64,000 nt of DNA from Dinghuibacter silviterrae. GTDB lineage: Bacteria > Bacteroidota > Bacteroidia > Chitinophagales > Chitinophagaceae. This document shows, one piece after another, positions 27,401 to 35,964 of this stretch; position 1 is the first letter of the stretch; every line of letters begins with the position of its first letter. The translations under genes were made by a program, and so were the position numbers. The notes under the pieces are model-generated. The model was not told where the DNA came from, did no database searches, and worked only from the letters and a program-made list of their open reading frames with translations. The DNA lies in NCBI RefSeq assembly GCF_004366355.1, contig NZ_SODV01000001.1, positions 3,410,001-3,474,000 of the forward strand. The letters are read 5' to 3'.

Positions 27401-27706
27401 AGCTCCTACAATGCCTTTGCTGACCGTTCCTATGTGTACGACGCGAGCTATGTCAAGTTGCGCGAAGTGGCCATCACCTGGTCCGTGCCTCACAAAGGCC
27501 TGGGTTTTGTAAAAGGCATCGACCTGTCCCTGACGGGCCGCAACCTTTGGATCATCCACAAAAACCTGCCTTACTCAGACCCGGAACAGGGGCTGGCCGT
27601 GGGGTCGGAAACCGGCAGCGGCGCGCAAAACGGGTCGACGGGTTTCCAGGTCGGCGCGTATCCGAGCGTACGGACGATTGGTGTGAACGCAATCCTAAAA
27701 TTTTAA
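24455..27706 (+). CDS. susC: SusC/RagA-type TonB-dependent outer-membrane transporter
   Basis: 1083 residues. Signal peptide (LITVTLLLALGAKAQ), a carboxypeptidase-D-like domain (about 22-96, GTVKDQNGEPIAGASIQIKG start), a plug with the SusC signature (NVILRGMKSL, FVVDGVPYDN, ISVLKGAAASALYGSRASNGVILITTK region), and a long beta-barrel ending in an aromatic-rich strand (VGVNAILKF-like end). It would import a glycan or peptide ligand captured by its SusD partner immediately downstream (1 base between stop and ATG). Confidence 0.96.
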   Translation: MSRILSLITVTLLLALGAKAQERGTVKDQNGEPIAGASIQIKGKNTGTTADATGAFSIHVKKGDKLIVSAVGYTPQQVNPENGLNITLERAAGKLDELLITTALGIKRTRNSLPYATQQVSGDDLNKTLNTDFVNNLSGKVAGLQVTSSNITGGSNNVILRGMKSLTQSNQALFVVDGVPYDNTNQSQNLYDLGNAASDINPEDIESVSVLKGAAASALYGSRASNGVILITTKKNNRKYKGLGITLTSGVTVGSPDKSTLPTYQTQYGEGYGSQGYNAAYPNQSGFFYYEPVFNSNGQPVNIVQTDVDAATGPAYDPNTNVYTWQSFVPGDPNYGKATPWQPAAHHNPVDFFQTPVTTSTSLFADQADEKGGLRVGLTRSEDKGLLPNNDVTKTLITLNTTRNLTDEVSIGGDLNYSDVNGLGRAGYGYTSSENPMMDFREWWPTNVDLKAQKADYFRNRTNASWNWLGGYLTPGQNIPAYHNNIYWNRYENFENDERQRYFGNIHLNYKITDYLSLTTRVSLDDYTQSVEYRTAKGSVHTSSYTRYDAKFGETNYDLLLNFNKDLYKNLNLKALLGGNVRQDNNTSETQATNGGLVVPDVYALANSVNTPLAPTEYVSTKEVDGIFVGATLSYKETVTLDATLRRDRSSTLPEAHNTYYYPSVSGNVVFSKWIHNAPWLTYGKLRANYAEVGGDAPVFSVTNTYQYVNPFHGQPLSSAAVVNNNANLLPEKNRSYEFGLEAEFLHGRIGFDLTYYHALQIDQIMPITTSSASGYNTYYVNGGSVQNQGVELSANATPVRTKDFSWRINLNWSMNRNKVLSLYGGQPSYVIGNYGFNTQLVAEAGKPYGVIRGSDYTYKNGQRITDPTTGEYVLNGNALSDIGNINPDWIGGIGNTFSYKNVSLSFLVDVSKGGQLYSLDMDFGDYSGLYPETAGLNDRGKPVRAPLSQGGGIILPGVTPDGKANTIHVDASDINQGNFPFSSYNAFADRSYVYDASYVKLREVAITWSVPHKGLGFVKGIDLSLTGRNLWIIHKNLPYSDPEQGLAVGSETGSGAQNGSTGFQVGAYPSVRTIGVNAILKF

Positions 27707-27707
27707 A

Positions 27708-29153
27708 ATGACAGCGATGAAAAGATGGATTATAGGCGTGGCTCTTTTGGCAACGGCTTGCACGAAGAACCTGAGCTCTCTCAATAATAATTCGAAAAAT
27801 CCGCAAGAGGTGCCTTCGGGGAGTCTTTTCCTGAACGGGGAAAAAAATTTATCGGACGCGCTGAGCTCCACCGACCCGGGCGTCGGACCCTTCCGTATCC
27901 TGGCCCAGACGTGGACGGAGAATACCTATACGTCGGAGGCGCGGTACATCCTGACGGCGGACAATTCCCCGCAAGGGTGGTGGAATGCCCTTTACGCCAA
28001 CGGCACCGGCGGCGTGTTGGATAACCTGGTCGCGGCGGCCAAGGCCTTTCCAAACGACGTTACCGACGCGGGCACGCTCCGGAACGATGAAGACATCACG
28101 GACATCCTCCAGGTGTATGCGTGGTCGATCCTCGTGAATACGTACGGGAATGTGCCCTACACAAAAGCATTTACCGATAGCATTCCTTTTCCGGCGTACG
28201 ACGACGCGAAAACGATCTATAAGGACCTGCTAACACGACTCGACACGGCGATCAACGGCCTCAACACGAGCAACGGAAGCCTGGGCGCCTCCGACCAGGT
28301 CTACCAGGGCGACCCCGCCCACTGGAAGAAGTTCGGCGCCACACTGGAGCTGAAACTGGCCCTGGTGATCGCAGACGCCGACCCGCAAGATGCGCAAACC
28401 TACACGCAGAAGGCATTAAGCAACGGCGTCTTCGCCTCCAACGCGGACAACGCCCTCCTGGCCTACGAAGCCAGTCCCACGACCAACGCCAACCCGGTGT
28501 ACCAGGCCCTGGTCATCAGCGGGCGGCACGACTACAGCCCCTGCGACCTGATCGTCGATACCATGGTGGCCTGGAGCGATCCCCGGTTGCCCCTGTACTT
28601 TACGACCATCAACGGGGTGTACGCCGGTGGCGTGCCGGGAGCGGGCAATGGGTACGTCAAATTTTCGCAATTCTCCAGCCAGTGGCTGCAGCCTACTTTC
28701 CCGGGGACCTTGCTGGACTATGCGGAGAGCGAGTTTCTCCAGGCGGAGGCGGTGGCCCGCAACCTGGCAACCGGCAGCGCCGCGACCCATTATGCCAACG
28801 CCGTTACCGCGGCCATCGAATCCTGGGGTGGGAGCGCGGGCGACGCGGCCGAATACCTGTTACAACCGGCCGTCGCGTACAACGCCGCCACCTGGAAACA
28901 ACAGATCGGCTTCCAGCAGTGGATCGCCTACGCCAACCGCGGTTGGGACGCCTGGACCAGCATCCGCCGGCTGGGCTACCCCAATATCGACGCGGTCAAC
29001 CCCCCGGTGGGCGCCCAGGGCAACCTGCCGCGGCGGTTTACCTATCCCGGGAACGAGGAGTCGTCGAACCCCATTCACTGGGCGGAAGCCGTCCAGGCCG
29101 TCAATGGAAGTGCCACCGATAATGTGGCGACGAAATTGTGGTGGAATCAATAA
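27708..29153 (+). CDS. susD: SusD/RagB-type surface lipoprotein
   Basis: 481 residues, starting 1 base after susC; a second ATG at 27717 is the other possible start. Lipobox near LLATACTKN. The body has the TPR-like SusD features (ILQVYAWSILVNTYGNVPYTKA; FLQAEAVARN; QQWIAYANRGWDAWTSIRRLGYPN). It forms the ligand-binding lid of the SusC transporter. No glycoside hydrolase, lyase or anti-sigma pair is adjacent, so its substrate cannot be inferred. Confidence 0.95.
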   Translation: MTAMKRWIIGVALLATACTKNLSSLNNNSKNPQEVPSGSLFLNGEKNLSDALSSTDPGVGPFRILAQTWTENTYTSEARYILTADNSPQGWWNALYANGTGGVLDNLVAAAKAFPNDVTDAGTLRNDEDITDILQVYAWSILVNTYGNVPYTKAFTDSIPFPAYDDAKTIYKDLLTRLDTAINGLNTSNGSLGASDQVYQGDPAHWKKFGATLELKLALVIADADPQDAQTYTQKALSNGVFASNADNALLAYEASPTTNANPVYQALVISGRHDYSPCDLIVDTMVAWSDPRLPLYFTTINGVYAGGVPGAGNGYVKFSQFSSQWLQPTFPGTLLDYAESEFLQAEAVARNLATGSAATHYANAVTAAIESWGGSAGDAAEYLLQPAVAYNAATWKQQIGFQQWIAYANRGWDAWTSIRRLGYPNIDAVNPPVGAQGNLPRRFTYPGNEESSNPIHWAEAVQAVNGSATDNVATKLWWNQ

Positions 29154-29175
29154 AGTGCCCCAAAGCCGGGGCGGC

Positions 29176-29928
29176 TTAGAGCGGCGTCGCCGCCGACCTC
29201 TCCGGCATCATCGCAGCACGCGGCGCCTCCGTCGAAGACAACACGACGGGGGCGTCCTGCTGTACAGACCTGTTGAAGATACACCTCACCGTTAGAACCA
29301 CGGTCCCCCAGAATATTTTCGCGTCAAGTCCCGCGTTGATGTTGCATACGTAATACTCGTCCCATTGGTAGCGGCGGTAGATGCTCTCGATGGTTTCGGA
29401 AAGACCGCGGTAACCCTTGACCTGGGCAATCCCGGTGATGCCCGGGCGGACGAGGTGGCGGAAATTATAGTTGCGGACCACCGCCGAAAAGGCCTCGATG
29501 TCCCGGAGCATGTGGGGGCGGGGGCCGATCAGGCTCATGTCGCCCCTGAGGACGCTGAAAAGTTGGGGGAGTTCATCCAGACCGGTGCGGCGCAGGAAAC
29601 GGCCCACACGGGTCACACGCGGATCCGCGACCGTGGCTTGTTGCAGGTCGGCGGCAAGGTTCACGTACATCGTGCGGAACTTGATGCAAATAAAAGGTTT
29701 ACCTAAAAAACCGATCCGCTGTTGACGGAAAAACAGGGGTCCCCGCGAATCCAGCGTGATCAGGATCGCCAGGAGCGGCATGAGCCAGGAATAGACCAGG
29801 AGGAGAAGGAAAACGGAAAATACCACATCTACGACCCTTTTGACCACAAAATAAGGGTATTTACTACGTAAAGTACTAACGATCAGACGCTTACGCGATT
29901 TCAGGGGTGCGGACAACGACGGGTACAT
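29176..29928 (-). CDS. Undecaprenyl-phosphate sugar transferase (WcaJ/WbaP type)
   Basis: About 250 residues from the ATG at 29928 (MYPSLSAPL); upstream in-frame ATGs at 29964 and 30054 exist, but the extension has little support. One N-terminal membrane helix (VVDVVFSVFLLLLVYSWLMPLLAI), then the bacterial sugar-transferase core (GPLFFRQQRIGFLGKPF, KFRTM, LRRTGLDELPQL, GDMSLIGPRP, VRPGITGIAQV). It starts polysaccharide or O-antigen synthesis by loading the first sugar phosphate on the lipid carrier. It diverges from the glycosyltransferase operon. Confidence 0.93.
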   Translation of the reverse strand: MYPSLSAPLKSRKRLIVSTLRSKYPYFVVKRVVDVVFSVFLLLLVYSWLMPLLAILITLDSRGPLFFRQQRIGFLGKPFICIKFRTMYVNLAADLQQATVADPRVTRVGRFLRRTGLDELPQLFSVLRGDMSLIGPRPHMLRDIEAFSAVVRNYNFRHLVRPGITGIAQVKGYRGLSETIESIYRRYQWDEYYVCNINAGLDAKIFWGTVVLTVRCIFNRSVQQDAPVVLSSTEAPRAAMMPERSAATPL

Positions 29929-30005
29929 AGTAGTGGGATTTCTACTTAGACTGGCAAGATGCATAAAAGTTTGACAGAAACCATCGATAAGGCTAAAAAT
30001 TAATA

Positions 30006-30028
30006 TTACCCACAAAACGTGTGGGTAA
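30006..30028. promoter_or_regulatory. 23-bp inverted repeat in divergent intergenic region
   Basis: TTACCCACA and TGTGGGTAA are exact 9-base arms around AAACG. It lies between the sugar transferase and the GT2 gene. A repressor site or a small hairpin is possible; it is not a normal terminator for either direction. Confidence 0.6.
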
Positions 30029-30107
30029 AAAAAACTTGGTCGGATTGCCACCAAATTGCTAAATCGTTTCGTTATTAGAGGTGTACTGTAACCCGTTTGT
30101 ACCGCCC

Positions 30108-30911
30108 ATGGAACGGCCGTTAGCTTTTAACCTGTTAATTCCCTGTTATAATAATAGGGAAGGACTAATCCGCTCGCTGGAAAGCGTGTCCTATACGCCG
30201 GACCAGTTCAGCATCCTGGTCATTGATGACGGGAGCGACGAGCCTGTTTCCGCATCCTGGTTCAAGGGGCGTTTGGACGATGCGTTATCCGTACACATTT
30301 TGAGACTTCCGGAAAACCTCGGGATCACCGCGGCCCTGAATGCAGGACTGGAGTGGCTTTCCAGGAACCGGCCGGCGCGTTATGTTGCCCGCCTGGACTG
30401 CGGGGATATCTGTGCCCTCAGGCGTTTTTACGAGCAGGTGGCTTACCTGGATGAGCACCCGGATGTCGACCTGGTGGGCTCGTGGTGTATTTTCCACGAT
30501 CCGGACACCGTGCAGGAATATGTCTACAAGACCCCTACGGCGCATCAGGCTATCCAAAAAGGGATGTATTTTCGCAACATCTTTATCCACCCGACGGTCA
30601 TGTGGCGGTCTTCCGCCCTTGCCCACACCGGTGCTTATCCATCCATATTTCCACACGCGGAAGATTATGGATTTTTTCAATCCTTGCTGAGAATGGGAAA
30701 AGGGGCGGTGATTCCGCTCCCGCTTGTCACTTGCGAACTCCACCCCCGCGGTATCTCCAGGACCCATCGCCAGGAGCAACTGCGGAGCAGGATGAAGGTC
30801 GTACGCCATTACGGGGAGAGCCGGTGGCTGACCTCGCTGGGATTGGTCAAATTATTGCTATTACAACAGATACCGTACCGGTGGGTGTTGCGATTAAAGA
30901 GAATGCTATGA
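30108..30911 (+). CDS. Glycosyltransferase, family 2
   Basis: About 267 residues from ATG 30108. GT-A fold start LLIPCYNNREGLIRSLESV, nucleotide-sugar site VIDDGSDEP and YVARLDCGD (DxD-like), and the acceptor region PHAEDYGFFQSLLRMG. It adds a sugar in the polysaccharide repeat. The stop overlaps the next gene by 4 bases (ATGA), as do the next steps down to the Wzt gene. Confidence 0.92.
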   Translation: MERPLAFNLLIPCYNNREGLIRSLESVSYTPDQFSILVIDDGSDEPVSASWFKGRLDDALSVHILRLPENLGITAALNAGLEWLSRNRPARYVARLDCGDICALRRFYEQVAYLDEHPDVDLVGSWCIFHDPDTVQEYVYKTPTAHQAIQKGMYFRNIFIHPTVMWRSSALAHTGAYPSIFPHAEDYGFFQSLLRMGKGAVIPLPLVTCELHPRGISRTHRQEQLRSRMKVVRHYGESRWLTSLGLVKLLLLQQIPYRWVLRLKRML

Positions 30912-31993
30912 AAATTGTGCACGTCGTGGAGGCGTTTGCCTCCGGAATAGCGGTTTTTATAAACTCCCTCGTCGAGAACATGAAGGAGGACCAGCACCTT
31001 ATTATCCATGGGGAGCGGGAACACGTCATGAAGGCCGACGAGGTCAAGCGGCAATTCAAGGGCGTGCACGTTTCCTTTTTGCGCTGGCCCTCGGCCTGCC
31101 GGAATATCCGTCCCCTGAAAGACATCCGGGCATCGCTGGAGTTGTACCGCTTTCTAAAGGACCTCCGGGACAACCGCGAGGTCGACGTGGTCCATTTGCA
31201 TTCTTCCAAGGGCGGTTTCCTGGGCCGGGTCGTGTGCCGGTTGCTCAGGATCCGCAAGGTGATCTATACCCCCAACGGCGCGCCCTTCTTAGTGGGTAAG
31301 AGCGCCTTTTCCAACAGGTTATACAAGGTCCTCGAACAACTGGGCGCGCGCTTTGGCGGCAAGGTGGTGTGTTGCTCGCTTTCCGAATGGCAGGCGTACA
31401 GGGACCTCGGCATCGACGCCACCCAGATCAACAACGGGATCAAGTTGACAGGCGAGCCATCAAAGGCGCCGTTGGATGACACCGGCTTCACCGTCGTCAC
31501 CAGCGGCCGTATCGCCGCCCAGAAAAACCCCACGCTTTTTAACGCCATCGCCCGTTATTTCGAGGAATGGTCCACAATCACCTTTGTATGGGTAGGGGAT
31601 GGGGACGAACGCGCCCGGCTCACCGCCCGCAACATACATGTAACGGGCTGGTTGCCAAAGGAACAGGCCAGCGCCCTGATCCGCGATGCGGATGTCTACC
31701 TGTCCACCGCCCGGTTTGAAGGCCTCAGCTTCGCCGGCCTGGAAGCCCTCCAACTGGAAAAACCCGTCCTCCTCACCGATTGCATCGGCAACCGGGACAT
31801 GCACGCCCGCGGCTCCAACGGCGACCTGTTTAAAAATGAAGGCGAGGCCGTCGTCAAGCTCCTCCGTTATTTCAACAACCGGCTGATGCTGCCCGTGATG
31901 GGCCGTCATTCCGCCGCGCTGTGCGCCAGCGAGTTCAATATACAAGACACCTATCATCAATACCGAAGTTTGTACAAATCCGATATAATATGA
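30908..31993 (+). CDS. Glycosyltransferase, family 4
   Basis: 361 residues from ATG 30908. GT-B features: SGIAVFINSLVENM at the N-terminus, VHLHSSKGGFLGRVV, TSGRIAAQKNPTLF, DADVYLSTARFEGLSFAGLEALQLEKPVLLTD in the nucleotide-sugar site (given here only as key pieces: ARFEGLSFAGLEAL). Retaining transfer of a hexose or similar in the polysaccharide. ATGA overlap with both neighbours. Confidence 0.93.
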   Translation: MKIVHVVEAFASGIAVFINSLVENMKEDQHLIIHGEREHVMKADEVKRQFKGVHVSFLRWPSACRNIRPLKDIRASLELYRFLKDLRDNREVDVVHLHSSKGGFLGRVVCRLLRIRKVIYTPNGAPFLVGKSAFSNRLYKVLEQLGARFGGKVVCCSLSEWQAYRDLGIDATQINNGIKLTGEPSKAPLDDTGFTVVTSGRIAAQKNPTLFNAIARYFEEWSTITFVWVGDGDERARLTARNIHVTGWLPKEQASALIRDADVYLSTARFEGLSFAGLEALQLEKPVLLTDCIGNRDMHARGSNGDLFKNEGEAVVKLLRYFNNRLMLPVMGRHSAALCASEFNIQDTYHQYRSLYKSDII

Positions 31994-32295
31994 ATACAAC
32001 CATTCGAGAATCCATCGCCCTCCAAAACATCCAGGAACGGCTGGAGGACATCCTCCAACACGTAGAAGGCGAGAACCGCGCCAGACAACTCCTCATCGAT
32101 CAGCAAAGACGGGAGATCCAGCAACTCAACGGCAAACTGGCCGACTGCCGCCGGCACAACGAAGGCCAGCAACAACTCATCAACAAACTCCTCAACGACA
32201 TCAGCCAGCACCAGCTTGACATCGACTGGTACCGCAGGACTTACGAAAAGCGTACATTTTTAGGCGTCATCAAAGAGAAATTATTCAGGAAATGA
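31990..32295 (+). CDS. Small coiled-coil protein within the glycosyltransferase operon
   Basis: 101 residues from ATG 31990. Residues about 12-75 form a long coiled coil with many Glu, Gln, Arg and Leu heptads; the end RTYEKRTFLGVIKEKLFRK is basic and amphipathic, suggesting peripheral membrane attachment. It sits between two glycosyltransferases and overlaps both by ATGA, so it should be made in step with them. A scaffold or chain-length ruler role, as with the coiled coil of WbdD, is possible but only an analogy. Confidence 0.8.
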   Translation: MNTTIRESIALQNIQERLEDILQHVEGENRARQLLIDQQRREIQQLNGKLADCRRHNEGQQQLINKLLNDISQHQLDIDWYRRTYEKRTFLGVIKEKLFRK

Positions 32296-34448
32296 AGTTT
32301 TGGCTTTTAACGACAGAATACCCGCCCTTTTTTGGGGGCGGGATTGGAACTTATGCGCATAACACAGCCCGGATGATGGCCGACAGGGGTGACGAAGTCA
32401 CCGTTTTTGTGCCCGGTAAGGGCGAACTCCCCTACGCCGTCCACAAAGAGGACGGGGTCCGGGTGGTCCAGGTCAACCTGCACCGCACCCCGGAAGCCGC
32501 GTGTCTGGGACACGTTGCCCGTCAAAGCTACGAGTTCGCCCTCACCGTCCGGGACCTCATCCGGCTGGAAGGCAAACCCGACGTCATCGAATCCCAGGAA
32601 TACCTGGGGTTGCCCTATTTCGTCCTCCAGTTCAAAGCGCTGCGCTACCCTGAGCTGGAAGACGTCCCGGTGTTGTTGTCGATCCATGCCCCTGCTTTTC
32701 TTTACCTCCGCTACAACCGCGATTCCACGTACCGTTACCCCAACTACTGGACGGCGGAAATGGAGTGGAGCTGTATCGCGTCCGCGGACCGCATCATCGC
32801 CCCCTCGCACTATATCCTTGACGAGATCCGGCGCCTGGGGCCATTACCCGAGGAAAGGACGATGGTCCTGCGCTATCCCTTTGCCTTCACCCCCGCGGCT
32901 TCGCAAAAGCCCCCGCTGAAAAGAGGCAAGCTCGTGTTTTGGGGCAAGCTGTCCCCGCAAAAAGGCGTCTTCGAGCTTCTTCGTTATATGAGCAAGATGT
33001 GGGACAACGGCTTCCCTTACGACCTGACGGTATACGGAGGAAAAGATATTGTCTATCATCCGGAAATGCGGACCATGGGCCAGTTGCTCGAAGAACGCTA
33101 TGGGGAGTACATCAAGCGCGGGCTGCTCCATTTTGCCGGTAAAGTCCACCCCAGCGAGATCGAAGCCCGTTTTTCGGATGCACACGTCGTCATCATCCCC
33201 AGCACCCTGGACAACTTCCCCTTTGCCACGATCGAAGCGCTTGCCCTTGGCAACGTCGTCCTGGGTTCCCAACAGGCCGGGCACCGGGAACTGATCCGGG
33301 ACGGGGAAACCGGTTTTCTATTTGATCACAACGACCCGGGGACCTTTGAAAAACAGCTCCAGCGGATCATGGACATGGAGGAAGCCGGGCTTCGAAGGAT
33401 AGGGGAGGCCGCGGCAGCGCATGTGCGCGACACGCTGGGATACGATCTGATATACGGGCAAAAGAGGGCAGTCCTTGAAGAGATGGCGGCCACGAAAAGC
33501 CCGTTGACGGCATTCCGGTTTACAAGACCTTTGCCGGTACCCGCCGCCGTGACCCCGTCCCCCAAGGGCACCCTGCTGTCCGTCGTGATACCTTTTTACA
33601 ACATGGCCACCTATATCCGCGAATGCGTCGATTCCATAAAGGCCTCCCAACACCAACACCTGGAGATCATCATTGTCGACGACGGGAGTAAGGGCCCCGA
33701 GAACCTGGAGATCCTCATGACCCTGGAAAGCGAGCCGGGGATCCGGGTCCTCCACCAGGCCAACGGCGGCCTGGCCCACGCCCGCAACGTGGGCGCGTCC
33801 GTGGCGACCGGGGAATACCTGGCATTTCTCGACGCCGACGACACCGTCCATCCCGGGTACTACCGGAAGGCCATCCGCGTCCTGGAAGCCTACGACAACG
33901 TCTCTTTCGTGGGGTCCTGGGTACAATACTTCGGCACCACCCACCATACCTGGGCCGCCTGGAACCCCGAGCTGCCGTATGCCCTCTTACACAACCCCGT
34001 TTGCAGCGGGTCCCTGGTCTACAAACGGCAGGCCTTCCTGGAAGGCGGGCTCAACGACCGCGCCCTCGAATACGGGCTGGAAGACTACGACAGCGTGCTC
34101 CAACTGCTGTCCACCGGTCACCGGGGCGTCGTGTTGCCGGAAACCCTTTTCCGCTACAGGATCCGGAAGGACTCGATGATGCGGAACATGACCCATCAGA
34201 AACAATTGTACACCTACCAGCACATCAGCCACAAATACCCTGAGCTCTACCGTCACTATGCCGTAGACCTGTTCAACCTTTTCCAGGCCAACGGGCCCTC
34301 TTATGCGTACGACAACCCAACGGTGGAGATCACCGTCACGACCCACCAGGTCGAGGCCGACGGCCTGCGGGCAAGGCTCAAGCAAAAGTTCAAACGGATT
34401 CCGGGTGCCAAGCGCGTATATTTGACGCTTAAAGCCATGCTTCGATGA
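32292..34448 (+). CDS. Two-domain glycosyltransferase (GT4 plus GT2)
   Basis: 718 residues. Residues about 1-395: GT4/GT-B (WLLTTEYPPFFGGGIGTYA, FWGKLSPQKGVFELL, IPSTLDNFPFATIEALALGN). Residues about 420-660: GT2/GT-A (VVIPFYNMATYIRECVDSI, IIVDDGSKGPENL, AFLDADDTVHPGYY). Two activities in one chain can add two successive sugars of a repeat. ATGA overlap upstream and downstream. Confidence 0.93.
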   Translation: MKFWLLTTEYPPFFGGGIGTYAHNTARMMADRGDEVTVFVPGKGELPYAVHKEDGVRVVQVNLHRTPEAACLGHVARQSYEFALTVRDLIRLEGKPDVIESQEYLGLPYFVLQFKALRYPELEDVPVLLSIHAPAFLYLRYNRDSTYRYPNYWTAEMEWSCIASADRIIAPSHYILDEIRRLGPLPEERTMVLRYPFAFTPAASQKPPLKRGKLVFWGKLSPQKGVFELLRYMSKMWDNGFPYDLTVYGGKDIVYHPEMRTMGQLLEERYGEYIKRGLLHFAGKVHPSEIEARFSDAHVVIIPSTLDNFPFATIEALALGNVVLGSQQAGHRELIRDGETGFLFDHNDPGTFEKQLQRIMDMEEAGLRRIGEAAAAHVRDTLGYDLIYGQKRAVLEEMAATKSPLTAFRFTRPLPVPAAVTPSPKGTLLSVVIPFYNMATYIRECVDSIKASQHQHLEIIIVDDGSKGPENLEILMTLESEPGIRVLHQANGGLAHARNVGASVATGEYLAFLDADDTVHPGYYRKAIRVLEAYDNVSFVGSWVQYFGTTHHTWAAWNPELPYALLHNPVCSGSLVYKRQAFLEGGLNDRALEYGLEDYDSVLQLLSTGHRGVVLPETLFRYRIRKDSMMRNMTHQKQLYTYQHISHKYPELYRHYAVDLFNLFQANGPSYAYDNPTVEITVTTHQVEADGLRARLKQKFKRIPGAKRVYLTLKAMLR

Positions 34449-35227
34449 CAAAAAGCATCTTGAAAGCCCGGTCCATGGAAAGGATGTGGCTCCTGGCCAA
34501 GATCGAGTTCAAGCTCCGGTATTACGAGAATAAGCTCGGTCTCCTGTGGGCCCTGCTCAAGCCCGTTATGGATATATGTATCTATTACGTGGCGTTCAAG
34601 GTGATCCTCCGGCAGGACATTCCCAACTTTGCCAGCTATTTGTTCATAGGGTTGATCATCTGGAACTTTTTCCTCGAATCCACGACGGGGACCGTGCAGA
34701 TATTGCACAACAAAAAGTACCTCTACGAATACAGCAACATGGACAAGATGGAGATCTATACCTCCACGCTCATGAGCAACGCCATCGGGTTTTTCTTCAA
34801 TTTCCTCATGTTCCTGTTGTTCTTCAACCTCATCCAAACCCACGGTGCGGGCTTGTCCTGGTACAACCTCTGGATCATCCCGATCTTTATCAACGTGTAC
34901 TTTTTGTCCCTCGCCATAAGCCTGATCCTATCCACGATCTACATCATTGCTAAAGACATCCACCAGATCTGGCAGGTGTTTACCGCGATGCTGCTCTTTC
35001 TCAGCCCCATCTTTTACCCACAAGACAAGTTCGAGGCAAGGCTACCTTATTTTTCCTACGTCAATCCGCTGTCCGGGATCATCATCAACGCCCGGCGGGT
35101 CCTCATGCAGGGCCAGGCCCCCGACTACAGGCTGATGGGGGCGGATTTCGTTTATGCCTTGATTTTGTTGATCTTCGGTGTAACTTTGCTCGCCCGTCTG
35201 GGGTCTCAGGCTGCAGAAAAACTATGA
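34445..35227 (+). CDS. Polysaccharide ABC exporter permease (Wzm-type)
   Basis: 260 residues, ABC-2 type: six hydrophobic segments (for example DICIYYVAFKVIL, YLFIGLIIWNFFLE, IPIFINVYFLSLAISLILSTIYI, FTAMLLFLSPIFYP). The start MTKSILKARSMERMWLLAKIEFKLRYYENKLGLLW (key piece EFKLRYYENKLGLLW) is usual for O-antigen and teichoic acid exporters. Moves undecaprenol-linked glycan across the inner membrane with the Wzt-type ATPase that overlaps it by 4 bases. Confidence 0.93.
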   Translation: MTKSILKARSMERMWLLAKIEFKLRYYENKLGLLWALLKPVMDICIYYVAFKVILRQDIPNFASYLFIGLIIWNFFLESTTGTVQILHNKKYLYEYSNMDKMEIYTSTLMSNAIGFFFNFLMFLLFFNLIQTHGAGLSWYNLWIIPIFINVYFLSLAISLILSTIYIIAKDIHQIWQVFTAMLLFLSPIFYPQDKFEARLPYFSYVNPLSGIIINARRVLMQGQAPDYRLMGADFVYALILLIFGVTLLARLGSQAAEKL

Positions 35228-35964
35228 GTATAGACAAAGACATCGCCATTAAGGCCGTTGGGATCAGCAAGGTATTCCGTCTTTCCGAAGACAGCCACAA
35301 TACGGTCAAGCACCGTCTTTTCAATCTATTCAACCCGCCCCGCACCAAGCGGTTCGAGGCCGTAAAGCGCCTCGACCTGGAGATCAAAAAAGGGGAATGC
35401 ATCGGTTTGATCGGGCGCAACGGCAGCGGCAAGTCCACGCTCGTCAAGCTCCTCGCCGGCGTCTATCCCGTCACCACCGGCACCGTGGAGATCCAGGGCC
35501 ATACCCTCCTCATGAACCTCGGGGTAGGCATGAGCCACGCCCTCACCGCCCGCGAAAACATCTACATCTCCGCCTCCGTCCTTGGTCTCAGCATCAAGGA
35601 AATCGACAAGATCTTCGATACCATCATCGAATTTGCCGAACTCCAGGAGTTTGTCGATACAAAGATCCAATTCTTTTCCTCCGGCATGGTCGCCCGCCTG
35701 GGCTTTTCCATCGCCGTCAACGCCGGGGCCGACATCATGTTCCTCGACGAGATCTTCGCCGTCGGCGACCTCAAATTCCAGGAAAAAGCCATCAAAGTCT
35801 TTGAATCCAGCTGGATCGAGGGCAAGACCGTCATCCTCGTCAGCCACAGCATGGACGTCGTCCGCAAATACTGCGGACGCACGGCGTTTATGCGTCACGG
35901 GAGCCTGGTGTACTTTGGGGATACATCGACGGCCGTGGATTTGTATACGCAGGATAATCACTAA
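35224..35964 (+). CDS. Polysaccharide ABC exporter ATPase (Wzt-type)
   Basis: 246 residues. Walker A GRNGSGKST (64-72), signature-like FFSSGMVARLGFS, Walker B ADIMFLDEIFAVGD and switch His in LVSHSMD. It has no C-terminal carbohydrate-binding extension, unlike some Wzt proteins, which suggests export does not depend on a capped chain end. Pairs with the Wzm-type permease. Its end overlaps the convergent O-antigen ligase gene by 77 bases. Confidence 0.93.
   Translation: MSIDKDIAIKAVGISKVFRLSEDSHNTVKHRLFNLFNPPRTKRFEAVKRLDLEIKKGECIGLIGRNGSGKSTLVKLLAGVYPVTTGTVEIQGHTLLMNLGVGMSHALTARENIYISASVLGLSIKEIDKIFDTIIEFAELQEFVDTKIQFFSSGMVARLGFSIAVNAGADIMFLDEIFAVGDLKFQEKAIKVFESSWIEGKTVILVSHSMDVVRKYCGRTAFMRHGSLVYFGDTSTAVDLYTQDNH

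Noticed and set aside
29929..30054. Longer N-terminus for the sugar transferase starting at 30054
   Set aside because: The extension contains the inverted repeat and AT-rich promoter-like sequence and is not part of the usual family; start at 29928 preferred but not certain.
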